Shown here: positions 50,624 to 64,000 of the stretch, piece after piece
How the letters are laid out: every line of letters begins with the position of its first letter
How positions within the stretch are numbered: position 1 is the stretch's first letter
Assembly (NCBI GenBank): GCA_026627305.1
Contig: JAPNVD010000030.1
Location: forward strand, 30,759 to 94,758
Source of the DNA: Sulfolobaceae archaeon
GTDB lineage: Archaea; Thermoproteota; Thermoprotei_A; Sulfolobales; Sulfolobaceae
DNA: 64,000 nt
Reading direction: 5' to 3'
Position numbers and translations under genes: made by a program
The notes under the pieces: model-generated
Databases searched by the model: none
What the model was told of the DNA's origin: nothing
The model's input: the letters and a program-made list of their open reading frames with translations, nothing else

Positions 50624-51229
50624 GGCGTATCTTGGTAGTTCCCAATTCCTCTTTATCGCTATTATCCTAACTGCAATCGTTGCAATAGAAGCTGTTATGC
50701 TAGCTATATTCAAATTCGTAATTATGGTGAACATGTAAAATATAATGCCTCCAATTAATGATGCAGTAGCGTAAAACTCTTTATATAATACTAATGGTAC
50801 TTCGTTCGCTAACAGATCTCTAATTACACCGCCCCCAACAGCCGTTATCATACCCATCATTATTATTAATAGTACGTTCTTGTAAGGGAGTGAAATTATA
50901 GCGCCGCTAACTGTAAAAGCACCTAAACCTATAGAGTCTGCATAGAGGAAAAGGTCTGAACTAATGAGCCTCTTTAATTTATCATAAAAAAGGAAAACAA
51001 ATATTCCAGTAATTATTGCAGTTAGTGGATAAGGCAAATAAGTTAAATTAGTTGGAGGATACCTTCCAAGCAAAACGTCTCTAGTAATCCCTCCTGCTAG
51101 TGCAGTTACAAAAGATAGTACAAGTACACCAAATAGGTCCATTCTTTTCTCTATAGCCTTTATTGCTCCAGAGGATGCAAACGCTACTAATCCTATATAG
51201 TTCATGATCTCTAGTATTAAAATCATCAA
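50612..51229 (-). CDS. TRIC-type channel (UPF0126)
   Basis: Duplicated AL/VGGGITRDVLLG and AVGGGVIRDLLANEVPLVL. Confidence 0.92.
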   Translation of the reverse strand: MMILILEIMNYIGLVAFASSGAIKAIEKRMDLFGVLVLSFVTALAGGITRDVLLGRYPPTNLTYLPYPLTAIITGIFVFLFYDKLKRLISSDLFLYADSIGLGAFTVSGAIISLPYKNVLLIIMMGMITAVGGGVIRDLLANEVPLVLYKEFYATASLIGGIIFYMFTIITNLNIASITASIATIAVRIIAIKRNWELPRYASAK

Positions 51230-51344
51230 TACACTCTTAACTGCTCAACTATTAACGTTAACTTCAACAAAAAATTATCACTTAAAAATGTTTTGGCTAA
51301 AAATTTAGGGCAAGGTTTAATACGATTTAAATAAAGTAAAAATT

Positions 51345-52517
51345 GTGTTTACGACAAAGCGTAAAGTTTTGGATTTTCTGAAATTTTTTGGTCCTGCATG
51401 GATAACGATGATTGCAGATATGGATGCTGCAAGTATAATAACTGCGGCACAGACAGGGATCTCTTTTAAATACTCATTAATATGGTTTTTAGCGATCCTT
51501 ACAATACCTTTGTTCTTCATACAGGAAGTTTCAGGAAGGATAGGTGCAGTTACTAAAAAAGGTCTAGGCGAAATAATAAGAGAATACTATTCGCGTAATA
51601 TAGCTTTACTGATGGTAGTTCCAATGATCATAACAGATGTGTTAAGCTATGCAGCAGAGTATGCAGGTATTGCAATAGGTCTAACTTTGCTCGGAATACC
51701 AATTGCAATAGGTTTGCCACTAGTCTTTGTCTTCCATATAGGTTTAGTTTACAGGAGGAAGTATGTTGAAGTAGAGAAAGCTTTAATGTTCGTTTCTCTA
51801 GTATTGATAGCTAGTTTCTTTATAGGATTAGTTAAGGTAGGAATAAGGCAATACCCTATATTTCAAGGCATTGGTGGTCCTAATATTAATTTACTATTCC
51901 TATTGGCAGCTAATGCGGGAGCTGTGGTGATGCCTTTCATGTTATTTTATCAAGCTTCAGCTACTGCGGAGAAATCTGAAGAGCCCTTATGGGTATCTAG
52001 GCTTGAGACACTAATAGGTGCCATAGTTACTGAGGTTCTAATGATAGTTGTAGAGATGGTAGCTGCGCCTTTACCATCAGGCACAGATTTTATGTCAGCT
52101 GAGTCCTTAAAGAACATATTATATTCAGTAACCGGTCCTTATTCATCATCCATATTTGGTTTAGGATTAATCTCAGCTGCGTTCTTAGCATTGGTTGTTA
52201 TATCCTTATCTAGCGCATGGGGATTGATGGAGGCATTAGGTTTAAGGAGAAGTCAAGGTTTTGCAGTATACGTTGTCGAGAGTTTACCTGCATTAATAGT
52301 TCCCTTTATCTTCAAGAATTTAGTAAGTTACATCTTGAATTTAATGGTAGTCTTCGTTTTTGCGTTAATAGGTCCTGCATTTATAATGGGTATAATAGCT
52401 CAAGATGAGAGGATAATGGGACATAATAAATTATCTAAGGGTTGGAAGGTTGCATATTGGTCCAGTGTATTTTTCGTTTTAGCTTTTGGATTTCTATCGT
52501 TGGCATACATGCTATAA
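51345..52517 (+). CDS. NRAMP-like metal ion transporter
   Basis: GPAWITMIADMDAASIITAAQTG, AANAGAVVMPFMLFYQASA. Confidence 0.9.
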   Translation: MFTTKRKVLDFLKFFGPAWITMIADMDAASIITAAQTGISFKYSLIWFLAILTIPLFFIQEVSGRIGAVTKKGLGEIIREYYSRNIALLMVVPMIITDVLSYAAEYAGIAIGLTLLGIPIAIGLPLVFVFHIGLVYRRKYVEVEKALMFVSLVLIASFFIGLVKVGIRQYPIFQGIGGPNINLLFLLAANAGAVVMPFMLFYQASATAEKSEEPLWVSRLETLIGAIVTEVLMIVVEMVAAPLPSGTDFMSAESLKNILYSVTGPYSSSIFGLGLISAAFLALVVISLSSAWGLMEALGLRRSQGFAVYVVESLPALIVPFIFKNLVSYILNLMVVFVFALIGPAFIMGIIAQDERIMGHNKLSKGWKVAYWSSVFFVLAFGFLSLAYML

Positions 52518-52561
52518 ATTATTTATTTATGACGAGAAGTTATTAAATATGTAGATATGAA

Positions 52562-53290
52562 ATGGATTATTGTATTTATGCTGACAACGTATCTAAGTCC
52601 TTTGGATATGTAAAAGCTTTAGACGGTCTATCATTTAAGGTTCCTTGTGGTTCTTCTTTCGCATTACTAGGTCCTAATGGAGCTGGAAAATCTACTACGT
52701 TGAGGATATTATCAGGATTGTTGAGACCAGATAAGGGACATGTTGAGGTCTGTGGTACTGATGTGTTTTTAGATTCTGGCATAGCGAAGAGCTGTATTGG
52801 GTATCTGCCTGAAGATGCTCTTCCTTTTTTAAATCTTACTGTTAAGGAAAACTTAGAGTATGTAAGCATCTTAAGGGGATTAAAGGATTATGAGCAGAGA
52901 ATCATAGATATCTTAAATGATTTAAATCTGAAAGAATATGTTGATAGACCCGCAGGATCTCTATCTAGGGGTAACAGGCAGAAGTTAGCTATTGCTATGG
53001 CTATTATTCATGAACCTCGGGTTCTCCTCTTAGACGAACCTTTAAACTATTTGGACATTCCTACACAAGAGGAAGTAATAAATTACATTAAACAGTTGAA
53101 ATCGACCATGTTAATCTCCACTCATATAATGTCTATCGCTGAGAGGTTGACCACTGGTGTAATTATAATAAATAAGGGAAGAGTTGTATGGGAAGGAGAT
53201 ATTGATGGATTGAGAAAGTTAGCTAACCCTAATGAGAGGATAGAGCAAGTAGTAGCGAGGATAATGGGTGGATATTTTGAGAACGCTTAG
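52562..53290 (+). CDS. ABC transporter ATPase
   Basis: LLGPNGAGKSTTLRIL, LSRGNRQKLAIAMAI, LLLDEP. Confidence 0.96.
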   Translation: MDYCIYADNVSKSFGYVKALDGLSFKVPCGSSFALLGPNGAGKSTTLRILSGLLRPDKGHVEVCGTDVFLDSGIAKSCIGYLPEDALPFLNLTVKENLEYVSILRGLKDYEQRIIDILNDLNLKEYVDRPAGSLSRGNRQKLAIAMAIIHEPRVLLLDEPLNYLDIPTQEEVINYIKQLKSTMLISTHIMSIAERLTTGVIIINKGRVVWEGDIDGLRKLANPNERIEQVVARIMGGYFENA

Positions 53291-54665
53291 AGCTATATAT
53301 CTCTATATAAAATCTAGGTATTCCAAGGGATTTATGATCCTCATGATACTAACGTACTTTATAATACTTCTAGATCTAGATGCAAAACTACACATGTCTT
53401 CCTATCCTAAACCTGCTAGAGAGGTAGTTGATTCGATTATAATAGCTGGATCTTTTAGCATTATATTATTTGGGCTCATATATCCTTCACTTCTAACAAA
53501 ATCCGAGGTTGATTTCCTGTTACCTACTCGTGTAAATCCCTTTAAGTTACTTCTAATTAAGCAGATAGGAGATTCCGTAATCCTTATCTTATTCTTCTTA
53601 TATCTGATTATACCTGTAACAATTTCAGTAACGTTAGGCTTAATAAATACGCTAATATTCGCATTCTCCCTAGCTGGGATATTAATACTCAGTGGCACAC
53701 TAAACTCTCAGAAAAGGCTATTACTTAACCTTTCGCTATTGGGCTACTTAATCTTAACCTTACTTTTGTATCCTAAGGCTAACTTAATATATTTGATAAT
53801 CTACCCATCACTTGATTACTCGATTATCATAGTTGTGTTTTTCATAATTGTCGAACTACTTCTCTATATGGTAAGCAAATCGTTATACCTAAACGCTTAT
53901 TCCCTAAGTATTTCTCCTGTGGCTTATAAAAGAGGAATAATTGAGAGAATTAAATTCCCTAGAACTTTTTTAGGTGTAATTTTTTACACAACCTTTCTAA
54001 CATCTATGGTTAGATTCAGGTTTTATGGAGGTCAAAATTATAGAAATGTAAGGGTGCCAACTATCTTAGTTATTTTGCCCCTCTCTATAGCTGGCTCTCT
54101 AATAATTGCCTTTTCAAGATCATCTTTTCTATTGGATTTAATACTAATCTATTCTATTGCCTTTTATATCCCATTTGTTGGGCAATCCTTTCAAAACGAG
54201 AGATTGTGGATCGATTTCATAGGTGTTGATGTGTTAAAGTATATAAGGGCGCGAATGTTAGCTAGGCTAGCCTTGTCGATTATCGCCTTTACTCCTATAG
54301 CGTTAGCAGATTTTCTAGCTAACGGAAACCTATCAGCTATGATAACATTCTATGCATTGCCTTTTAGTTCAGTGCCACTAACATGGTTCTTAATGGCGTT
54401 TAGGCCCCCTCCACAGATTAAGGACGTAGAAGGAGAGCAGATAGCTTATAGATTTTCCTTAACAGGTTTTATCGTATTTATACTTATTGCATTGGTCATT
54501 TGGATTCCTACATTAATAGCCTTATTCCTTAATAGTATCTTCTTTTCATTAGGAATATTTATAGCCTATTTACTTATATACGTAATATTACTTTATATTC
54601 CCAAATATTCTAAAAAGATCTGGAGGCTTTTCGTTGAAAAACTAGCAGTAAACGGCTATGTTTGA
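53268..54665 (+). CDS. ABC transporter permease
   Basis: Multi-TM, overlaps ATPase gene. Confidence 0.8.
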   Translation: MDILRTLRAIYLYIKSRYSKGFMILMILTYFIILLDLDAKLHMSSYPKPAREVVDSIIIAGSFSIILFGLIYPSLLTKSEVDFLLPTRVNPFKLLLIKQIGDSVILILFFLYLIIPVTISVTLGLINTLIFAFSLAGILILSGTLNSQKRLLLNLSLLGYLILTLLLYPKANLIYLIIYPSLDYSIIIVVFFIIVELLLYMVSKSLYLNAYSLSISPVAYKRGIIERIKFPRTFLGVIFYTTFLTSMVRFRFYGGQNYRNVRVPTILVILPLSIAGSLIIAFSRSSFLLDLILIYSIAFYIPFVGQSFQNERLWIDFIGVDVLKYIRARMLARLALSIIAFTPIALADFLANGNLSAMITFYALPFSSVPLTWFLMAFRPPPQIKDVEGEQIAYRFSLTGFIVFILIALVIWIPTLIALFLNSIFFSLGIFIAYLLIYVILLYIPKYSKKIWRLFVEKLAVNGYV

Positions 54666-54692
54666 ATTTCAGAAAAAGATTTATTTTTATAA

Positions 54693-56021
<1,329 letters not shown>

Positions 56022-56056
56022 CGGTGCTTATCTTACTCTAATAGCTTAATTAATTT

Positions 56057-56395
56057 TTATAGTCTATACCATTTTCTTACATCTTTAGAGAATATTAATA
56101 ACAATATTATTATTATACCAACAACGGTGCCTATTGGAAATATCAACAGAAGTGGAATAGTTCCTAAGAAGTACATTATATAGCCTATTATTGATCGCTT
56201 AGATGTAAAGAACGCTGTTATCCCCCACCATATTGCTCCTAGGAAGAACAGGAAGCTTAATGTGAATGAGCCTAATGCAATTAAGGGGGAAAATATGGTC
56301 AAAAACGCATGAAAGAATGCAAGAACAGATCCTATGAATAGAATTATTGCTATTATTATTGAGAGGACATAAAGGAATTTTGATATTTCATACAT
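56057..56395 (-). CDS. Small membrane protein
   Basis: Hydrophobic helices. Confidence 0.55.
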   Translation of the reverse strand: MYEISKFLYVLSIIIAIILFIGSVLAFFHAFLTIFSPLIALGSFTLSFLFFLGAIWWGITAFFTSKRSIIGYIMYFLGTIPLLLIFPIGTVVGIIIILLLIFSKDVRKWYRL

Positions 56396-56399
56396 ATCG

Positions 56400-57119
56400 T
56401 TAGAACCTATAACTTACTATTATATAAACCTGGTTTTTCGTTAGTACATTGAGGTTCTTCACTATTATGGTAACGTTTGATGTAGTGACAGGGATGATTA
56501 TATCTAAGTTGCTCTTTAATGGCGTTGAAATGACCTTACTTATCACCATATATAGCCCTATTTTTGAATTATTTAATATAATTGTAACATTTATTGGATA
56601 AAACGCTAGGAGTATATCAATATTTAAATAGCCTGAATATCTTAGAAAGTGGTTTTCAAGTAATGGTTCACTTCCATTGGGCGGGATAGTTATATTTTCT
56701 ACAAGTAGGTATTCTGAGACGTTGTTTGTGATTATTTTAGTTATATTGGAATACTCTTCTAATAAACCGTCATATCTTGTTAATAATGCAGTATAATTCT
56801 CATATAGTTTCATATAATCACTATTGAGCAAAGAATACTTTTGCTCCAAAAGATTGTAAGACGAATTTAATTCCGTATAGGCTTTCATAAGTGCATTATA
56901 GCCTGCCATTATTGATTTCAACGTACTGTTAATCTGATCCAGTTGAGCTGAAATATTCGATAGACTTCTCTCGTAGTTTGATTTTATGCTATTAATTTCG
57001 ATTTGGTACATATTTTTTAAACTAGAATATGTCAAAAAGTATCCAATTCCATAGCCTACTATAACTCCTGACACAATGAAAATTACGAGCAATATCGCTA
57101 TCGTCTTATTTAAAGACAT
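56400..57119 (-). CDS. TM-anchored coiled-coil surface protein
   Basis: N-terminal TM then SLLNSDYMKLYENYTALLTRYDGLLEEYSNIT repeats. Confidence 0.65.
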   Translation of the reverse strand: MSLNKTIAILLVIFIVSGVIVGYGIGYFLTYSSLKNMYQIEINSIKSNYERSLSNISAQLDQINSTLKSIMAGYNALMKAYTELNSSYNLLEQKYSLLNSDYMKLYENYTALLTRYDGLLEEYSNITKIITNNVSEYLLVENITIPPNGSEPLLENHFLRYSGYLNIDILLAFYPINVTIILNNSKIGLYMVISKVISTPLKSNLDIIIPVTTSNVTIIVKNLNVLTKNQVYIIVSYRF

Positions 57120-57209
57120 ATTCTCCTCATCTCCCTTGATTATTTTAAATCTATTCCAAATGCGTGGCTTCTTTCATAATGAAAATATAAAACATAATAT
57201 AATTAAGAG

Positions 57210-58130
57210 ATGTATATGACAACAAAAATAGTATCCACCGAGGAGTTGCCCCTAGAGTGCAGGAAGCTGTTAGCCAACTTCGGACTCAAGGAGGTTAACT
57301 TCAATGAGTATGATTTAGAAAGCACTGAAGTGATAATGGCATGGCCACGTCAAATCACTAAGGAAATTGTAGGTAAAGCTAAATATCTGAAATTCATTCA
57401 AACGTTTTCTGCTGGCGTGGATGATCTAGATTTTTCTGTAATTCCTGAAACAGTCCAAGTATTTTCTAATGCAGGGGCTTATGCTCTTTCAGTAGCAGAG
57501 CATACATGGGCTTTGATACTAGCCTTGGCTAAGGGTATTGGATTAAGGAAGAGAGTAGAGAGCTATCAAATTGATGGTAAGGTTTTATTGATTTTAGGAG
57601 GTGGAGGTATTGGAAGCGAGGTTGCTAGAATAGGTAAGGAGGGATTTAATACCTTCAATATTGGTCTCTCTAGATCTTTTAAAAAGCCAGAGTATTTTGA
57701 TATTAGAGATTCAATAACAAAGCTAGGCGAGTACATCACCAAGGCTGATATAATTGTGGATGCATTGCCTTTAAATAAATATACTAAGGGAATATTAAAT
57801 TATGATATTCTAAAATTTGTGAAAAATAAGGTTATAATTGTTAACGTTGGTAGAGGAGAAACAATTGATGAAGATGGCATTTACAGACTCTTAGTAGAAA
57901 GACCCACGGTTAGGTTCGGTACAGATGTATTCTGGAGACATAATGGCAAGGAGGATTTTGAAAGCAAATTATGGAACTTAGAAAATTTTATTGGCACTCT
58001 ACATACTGCCGGTGGTTATGCTTCTCAAGAGGTTCTAGAAAAGGCTAAGATGAGGGCATGTGAGAATGTATATAAACTACTTACAACTGGCAACGCCGAA
58101 AATAAGGTAAAAAGAGAGGATTACATATAG
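57210..58130 (+). CDS. D-isomer 2-hydroxyacid dehydrogenase-like
   Basis: LILGGGGIGSEVARIGKEGFNTF Rossmann, IIVNVGRGETIDEDGIY. Confidence 0.9.
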   Translation: MYMTTKIVSTEELPLECRKLLANFGLKEVNFNEYDLESTEVIMAWPRQITKEIVGKAKYLKFIQTFSAGVDDLDFSVIPETVQVFSNAGAYALSVAEHTWALILALAKGIGLRKRVESYQIDGKVLLILGGGGIGSEVARIGKEGFNTFNIGLSRSFKKPEYFDIRDSITKLGEYITKADIIVDALPLNKYTKGILNYDILKFVKNKVIIVNVGRGETIDEDGIYRLLVERPTVRFGTDVFWRHNGKEDFESKLWNLENFIGTLHTAGGYASQEVLEKAKMRACENVYKLLTTGNAENKVKREDYI

Positions 58131-58202
58131 TTTTAAAAGGCTCTCCATTTAGATTAATCAGATTTAGCAAACCTTATTATTAAAAGTGTAAGAATAATTA
58201 CT

Positions 58203-59090
58203 ATGCAACAGGATATTATTGTTCCTATTGTTACATCTTTTACTAAAGATAATAAGATAGATAAAGTTAAGATGAAAGAATTAGGGAAAACATTGATAGA
58301 GAGAGGAGTTGATGCTCTATTTGTTAATGGAACTACCGGAGTTGGCCCCATGTTAACAGCTGAAGAGAAGAAACAGACTTTAGAGGCATTATATGACGTT
58401 ACTAATAAACTGTTATTCCAGATAGGTGGTCTAAACTTTGACGATGTAAAAGAGCTAGCAAAATTTTCTAAAGACTTCGATATAATAGGTGTAGTTGCTT
58501 ATCCACCATATTATTTTCCCAACTTTCCTGAAAAATGGGTCATAAGATATTATCAAGAATTAATCGAGATAAGCCCACACCCCGTTTATGTTTATAACAT
58601 TCCTGAGGCAACGGGATTCGATGTAAATGCATCAATAGTTAAAAAAATCAGTGAAAATGGCATGGCCGGAGTGAAGGATACTCATCCTGAACTTGCCCAC
58701 ACTCTTAAATATAAGATGATGTTTCCACAGATGAAAGTATATAACGGAAAGCAAGCATTAGTAGTAGCTACATTAGCTTCAGGTTTAGATGGAGTTGTAT
58801 CAGCTATAGGTAATTATGCGCCCCAATTACTTATAAAAGCTAGAGAATTAGTTAATAGCGGTAAAGTGAGGGAAGCTCTTAAAGTCCAGGAAATGATCGA
58901 TAGTTTCACTGGTTTACTTTCAAAATACGGATCTCAATCTGCTATATATGTCGCAATAAAGGAGATGCTTGACGTTGATGCAGGCTTACCAAGGCCGCCA
59001 ATATTCCCCCTTACAGATGATGAACAAAAATCGTTTGTTAACGAGATAAGAGTATTAAAATCTAAAATGAACGAGTTATTAAGTAAGTGA
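58203..59090 (+). CDS. kdgA: 2-keto-3-deoxy-(6-phospho)gluconate aldolase
   Basis: IVPIVTSFTKDNKID, FVNGTTGVGPMLT, PVYVYNIPEATG, GVKDT, GLPRPPIFPL. Confidence 0.95.
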   Translation: MQQDIIVPIVTSFTKDNKIDKVKMKELGKTLIERGVDALFVNGTTGVGPMLTAEEKKQTLEALYDVTNKLLFQIGGLNFDDVKELAKFSKDFDIIGVVAYPPYYFPNFPEKWVIRYYQELIEISPHPVYVYNIPEATGFDVNASIVKKISENGMAGVKDTHPELAHTLKYKMMFPQMKVYNGKQALVVATLASGLDGVVSAIGNYAPQLLIKARELVNSGKVREALKVQEMIDSFTGLLSKYGSQSAIYVAIKEMLDVDAGLPRPPIFPLTDDEQKSFVNEIRVLKSKMNELLSK

Positions 59091-59096
59091 ATTTAA

Positions 59097-60026
<930 letters not shown>

Positions 60027-60056
60027 CTTAATACTAGTATAAAAGGTGTTAGTTTT

Positions 60057-61583
60057 ATGGAGCCAACATCTATTAAATTATCCTCTTCTGAATTTTCAGA
60101 AATTTATGAAATTAAAAATGGAATACCGTATTTCAAAAACTATATTGCAGGAGAATGGATATTCGCTGGCGCTCCTAGGGATGTGAAGAGTCCTATAGAT
60201 TTGAACGTTATTATGAGGGTTCCTGATTTACCTGATGATGTAATTGAGAGGGCTATTGATATAGTATATAGTAAAGGTAGATGGGCGATAAGGGATACGC
60301 CAGGAGAAAAGAGAGTTTTAATTTATCATAAAGCTGCTGATCTATTAGAGAAGTTTAAGGAGGATTTCGTTAATGCATTAATGATAGGTAATGGTAAGAC
60401 TAGAGCTGCTGCAGAGGGAGAAGTTAACTCATCTATAGAGAGGTTAAGAAGGGCTGACCTTGATGTAAGAAGACTTTATGGAGATTATGTACCAGGAGAT
60501 TGGAGCACCGAAAGTTTAGAAGCTGAGGCAATAATAAGGAGAGAACCGTTAGGTGTTGTGTTAGCTATAACACCATTTAACTATCCCTTATTTGATGTGG
60601 TAAACAAGATAACATATTCCACAGTTGCGGGTAATGCAGTAATAGTAAAGCCAGCTTCAGCTACACCCTTACCTGCTCTCATGTTTGCCAGAGTTTTGGA
60701 GCTAGCTGGATTTCCAAAATCAGCATTAGCAGTTATTACTGTTCCAGGAAGTAAAATGGATAAAATATCAGCGGATAAGAGGATTAGCGTAATATCATTA
60801 ACCGGAAGTACGGAGACAGGAGAGAAGGTAATCAAAGCTGCAGGAATAAAGCAGTTCGTTATGGAGTTAGGAGGTGGAGATCCTGTTTTTATCTTGCAAG
60901 ATGCTGATTTGAAATTTACAGCACAAAGGGTTTCTATCGGAATGACCAGTTATGCAGGTCAAAGATGCGATGCAATAAAATTCATTCTTGTAGAGGAACC
61001 TGTTTACGAAGAGTTCAAGAAGTACTTGCTTGAAGAGTTGAGTAAGATAAAGGTTGGAGATCCTAGAGATTCATCTACAACTATGGGTCCACTAATTGAT
61101 GAGAAGACTGCAGATGAGGTTGAATATGCAGTAAAAGATGCACAGTCTAAGGGTGCTAAAATACTATTTGGTGGTAAGAGGTTAGGTCCAACATATATTG
61201 AGCCGACGCTAATTGAGGCTGATAGTTCCAACATACGTAATTTATATGTTTATAATAAAGAAGTATTCGCTGCGATAGCAGTTATTATGAAAGTTAAAAG
61301 CATAGATGAAGCGTTAGATATCGCAAACGGTAGAAGATATGGGTTAGATGCCGCAATATTCGGTAAAGATGTCGATAAAATAAGGAGAATAATAAGATTT
61401 ATAGAAGTGGGTGCAGTTTATATTAACGATTATCCAAAACATGGCATAGGTTACTTCCCATTCGGTGGAAGAAAAGATTCAGGCATTGGAAGAGAAGGAA
61501 TAGGATACAGCTTAGAATATGTTACAGGCTACAAGTCAGTGGTTTACAACTATAGAGGAAAAGGAATCTGGGAATACTCATAA
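60057..61583 (+). CDS. gapN: Non-phosphorylating glyceraldehyde-3-phosphate dehydrogenase
   Basis: [44 protein letters not shown]. Confidence 0.95.
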   Translation: MEPTSIKLSSSEFSEIYEIKNGIPYFKNYIAGEWIFAGAPRDVKSPIDLNVIMRVPDLPDDVIERAIDIVYSKGRWAIRDTPGEKRVLIYHKAADLLEKFKEDFVNALMIGNGKTRAAAEGEVNSSIERLRRADLDVRRLYGDYVPGDWSTESLEAEAIIRREPLGVVLAITPFNYPLFDVVNKITYSTVAGNAVIVKPASATPLPALMFARVLELAGFPKSALAVITVPGSKMDKISADKRISVISLTGSTETGEKVIKAAGIKQFVMELGGGDPVFILQDADLKFTAQRVSIGMTSYAGQRCDAIKFILVEEPVYEEFKKYLLEELSKIKVGDPRDSSTTMGPLIDEKTADEVEYAVKDAQSKGAKILFGGKRLGPTYIEPTLIEADSSNIRNLYVYNKEVFAAIAVIMKVKSIDEALDIANGRRYGLDAAIFGKDVDKIRRIIRFIEVGAVYINDYPKHGIGYFPFGGRKDSGIGREGIGYSLEYVTGYKSVVYNYRGKGIWEYS

Positions 61584-61915
61584 AGGCGATTTTGCTTTTT
61601 TATTTTTGCTTTTTTAATTATTATGAGTATATTTCCCCTTAGAGAATTTATATCTCCTTCAACTATTTTTCTATCATTTTTACATACTTCAATTATTACA
61701 CTGTTTGAGAAATCGTCTGTTATTATTGCATATATATTCTCTCCTTCATCAGTTATATATCCCTCAAGCCTTTTTAGCACTGATGAAATCCTTTCAGAAT
61801 TCACATACAGTATATCTAATGTCTTTCCATCAATGACGAATAGTGGATCATATATAAAATTTTGACTGGTAATATCATGTAGTTTTGTATTATCGTTTAC
61901 ATTTTTCTGATTCAC
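61550..61915 (-). CDS. Hypothetical protein (convergent with gapN)
   Basis: Complete ORF; last codons overlap gapN end. Confidence 0.5.
   Translation of the reverse strand: MNQKNVNDNTKLHDITSQNFIYDPLFVIDGKTLDILYVNSERISSVLKRLEGYITDEGENIYAIITDDFSNSVIIEVCKNDRKIVEGDINSLRGNILIIIKKAKIKKQNRLYEYSQIPFPL
61591..61616 (+). terminator. T-rich terminator after gapN
   Basis: TTTTGCTTTTTTATTTTTGCTTTTTT just past the stop. Confidence 0.5.
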
Positions 61916-61980
61916 GATAATTACTTTGGTATTATTATATTAATGTTTTTAGATTGTCGTTTAGATTGTTATTTACGTTT

Positions 61981-62397
61981 TTAAAAGTTGCCTAAGAAAA
62001 ATCCTATTTCGATATTTCCATCTAAATATATTTTTCTGTAGAAACTTTCCGTGATTAATTTCTCTACCTCATTTCCTCTCCTTAAAAATTCATATTCTAA
62101 TGTTTCGAGATCTATTGAGGATAAGTTCTTGAGATATACAAAGATTTTTGTGGGTTTATGGTAAATTATAGCTTCATTATTTTTTAAAATCAGTAGTATA
62201 GCTTTATCGTTCTCTTGTCTTCTAATGTACTTGACCTTCGTAAGATCAATAAAACCTTCTTTATCCTTATAAAGATTAGCCAAGATTCTAGCTTCTTGCT
62301 CATCTCTATTATCTAGCTCTCGAAAGAACTTTTCGAGTGGAGAAGTCACTTCGTATATTATACTGTAGTAGATAAGATTTATAGATTTTGTAAACAT
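61981..62397 (-). CDS. Hypothetical protein
   Basis: Complete ORF. Confidence 0.5.
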   Translation of the reverse strand: MFTKSINLIYYSIIYEVTSPLEKFFRELDNRDEQEARILANLYKDKEGFIDLTKVKYIRRQENDKAILLILKNNEAIIYHKPTKIFVYLKNLSSIDLETLEYEFLRRGNEVEKLITESFYRKIYLDGNIEIGFFLGNF

Positions 62398-62417
62398 ATA
62401 CTTCCTACGTTAAAAAG

Positions 62418-62870
62418 ATGATACCACCTCATGGATTTCATAGAAAGTTTAGAGGCTTTGGATTGAAGTACTGGATACTTTGGTTATTATCTAGGAAAGA
62501 GATGACTGGTGCTGAAATTATGGATGCGATTGAAGAGGCAACACTAGGTTGGTGGAGACCATCACCTGGAAGTTTATATCCAATATTAAAAGAGTTAACA
62601 AAGGATGGTTACATAGAGTTTATAGAAGATAAAAACAGGAAGATTTACAGGTTAACTGAAAAAGGTAAAGAAGTGCTAAACGAATTTAACGCTTTCACGC
62701 CAGTTATTGGTAAACCCGTATCTTATACTATAGATGAAGTACTAAATGAAATGGAAAGTTACGCTGAATTCCTTAACGATAAGGCTAATGAGGTAAAGTC
62801 TAATGAAGACTATAAGAAGAGAATTCTGTCGATTATCAATTCTTTAAAACAACTTGTAGACGAAAAATAG
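62418..62870 (+). CDS. PadR-family regulator
   Basis: KEMTGAEIMDAIEEATLGWWRPSPGSLYPILKELTKDGYI. Confidence 0.93.
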   Translation: MIPPHGFHRKFRGFGLKYWILWLLSRKEMTGAEIMDAIEEATLGWWRPSPGSLYPILKELTKDGYIEFIEDKNRKIYRLTEKGKEVLNEFNAFTPVIGKPVSYTIDEVLNEMESYAEFLNDKANEVKSNEDYKKRILSIINSLKQLVDEK

Positions 62871-62906
62871 AATAGTTTTATTAATTGAAAGAGTAAAAAT
62901 AATTTT

Positions 62907-64000
62907 ATGTTAGAAGCACTTTTTAAACCTAAGAGTATTGCTGTCATTGGTGCCTCTAAGAATAGAAATAAGGTTGGAAATATCATATTGAGGAATCTCC
63001 TCTCCACATACTCAGGTAAAATTATACCTATAAATAACAATGCAGAGAAAGTTGAGGGACTAAATGCTTATAAATCGATAAAAGACGTAAAGGATCATGT
63101 TGATTTAGCGATAATAGCTATACCTAGAGAAGAAGTGCCAGGAGTAATGGAAGAGTTAGGAGAGTCTAATGTTAAGGCATCAATTATAATTACTTCAGGT
63201 TTTAGAGAGTTAGATGAGAAAGGTGCAGAGCTAGAAAACGAAATAGATAGCATAGCTAAAAAGTATGGCATTAGATTTTTAGGCCCGAACACTTTTGGGA
63301 TTATTACGCCTTCATTCAATGCGACTTTTGCCTTTTCTGATGTTAAAAGAGGAAATATAGCTCTAGTGGTGCAGAGTGGTGGTATAGGAGTTTATATGTT
63401 AAATTGGGCACAAAGGAGTAGAATGGGAATAAGCTATTTTGTCTCTCTTGGTAATCAGGCGGACCTTAAGGAGACTGATATAATAGAGTATTTAGCTAAT
63501 GATCCAGAGACAAAGGCGATATTTTCGTATATTGAAGGAATATCAGATGGTCAGAGGTTCTTAGAGGTATTACCAGAGGTTACTAAAATAAAGCCTGTAG
63601 TTTTCCTTAAAGGCGGTGTTAGTACTCATGGTTCTGCTGCTGCTAAGACACATACTGGTAGTTTAGCAGGCTCCTATGAGATTTTTAAGGCTGCGGTTAG
63701 AGCTGTAGGTGCTATACTAGTGGAAGACTTAAGCGACTTCTTGGATTTAGCTAGGTTAATCTCAAGTGATGAACCAATTAAGAGCTCTGTTCTAGTTATA
63801 ACTAATTCAGGAGGTCATGGTGTTTTAACGTCAGATGCTATTGATAAATATGGTCTAATGCCTATAGAATTACCAGACAGTATTGTAGCTGAGTTACAAA
63901 AAGTTTTACCGCCCCAAACGTCACCACACAATCCATTAGATCTTTCAGGTGATGCTACAAGTAGTAGATATGACAACGCTTTAAATGTGGTTAGGGATCT
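62907..64000 (+). CDS. ADP-forming acyl-CoA synthetase (3' truncated by window edge)
   Basis: FKPKSIAVIGASKNRNKVGN, KTHTGSLAG; clear paralog of 44020-46008. Confidence 0.92.
   Translation, partial: MLEALFKPKSIAVIGASKNRNKVGNIILRNLLSTYSGKIIPINNNAEKVEGLNAYKSIKDVKDHVDLAIIAIPREEVPGVMEELGESNVKASIIITSGFRELDEKGAELENEIDSIAKKYGIRFLGPNTFGIITPSFNATFAFSDVKRGNIALVVQSGGIGVYMLNWAQRSRMGISYFVSLGNQADLKETDIIEYLANDPETKAIFSYIEGISDGQRFLEVLPEVTKIKPVVFLKGGVSTHGSAAAKTHTGSLAGSYEIFKAAVRAVGAILVEDLSDFLDLARLISSDEPIKSSVLVITNSGGHGVLTSDAIDKYGLMPIELPDSIVAELQKVLPPQTSPHNPLDLSGDATSSRYDNALNVVRD

Noticed and set aside
61948-61969. Direct repeat TTTAGATTGT x2 upstream of ORF 61550-61915
   Set aside because: Short, AT-rich and expected by chance at this composition

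Overview
This window is a gene-dense, AT-rich crenarchaeal chromosome segment. Gene content (sedolisin and thermopsin proteases, ADP-forming acyl-CoA synthetases, the KDG aldolase/KDG kinase/GAPN cluster, fused Etf-FixCX, PadR and MarR regulators) points to Sulfolobales; I cannot name the species. I see no rRNA, tRNA, CRISPR array or transposase. About 70 protein genes are supported, plus two convincing C/D-box sRNA genes and one short Cys-rich gene (55 aa) missing from the ORF track. The most interesting region is 26.8-32.1 kb. It combines a selenophosphate-synthetase (SelD)-like protein that keeps the Cys-x-x-Lys signature, a SelB/EF1A-like protein whose GTPase motifs are gone but whose domain II is intact, a second AIR-synthase-fold protein and ThiI. 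This lineage is not known to make selenocysteine. Other points of interest are a probable split glutamine-dependent NAD synthetase, a perfect operator-like palindrome before an MFS-MarR operon, inverted repeats in two divergent promoters, a peroxiredoxin with a single Cys, and a KDG cluster whose upstream gene is a 2-hydroxyacid dehydrogenase rather than gluconate dehydratase. All assignments come from reading translated motifs; no database search was run.
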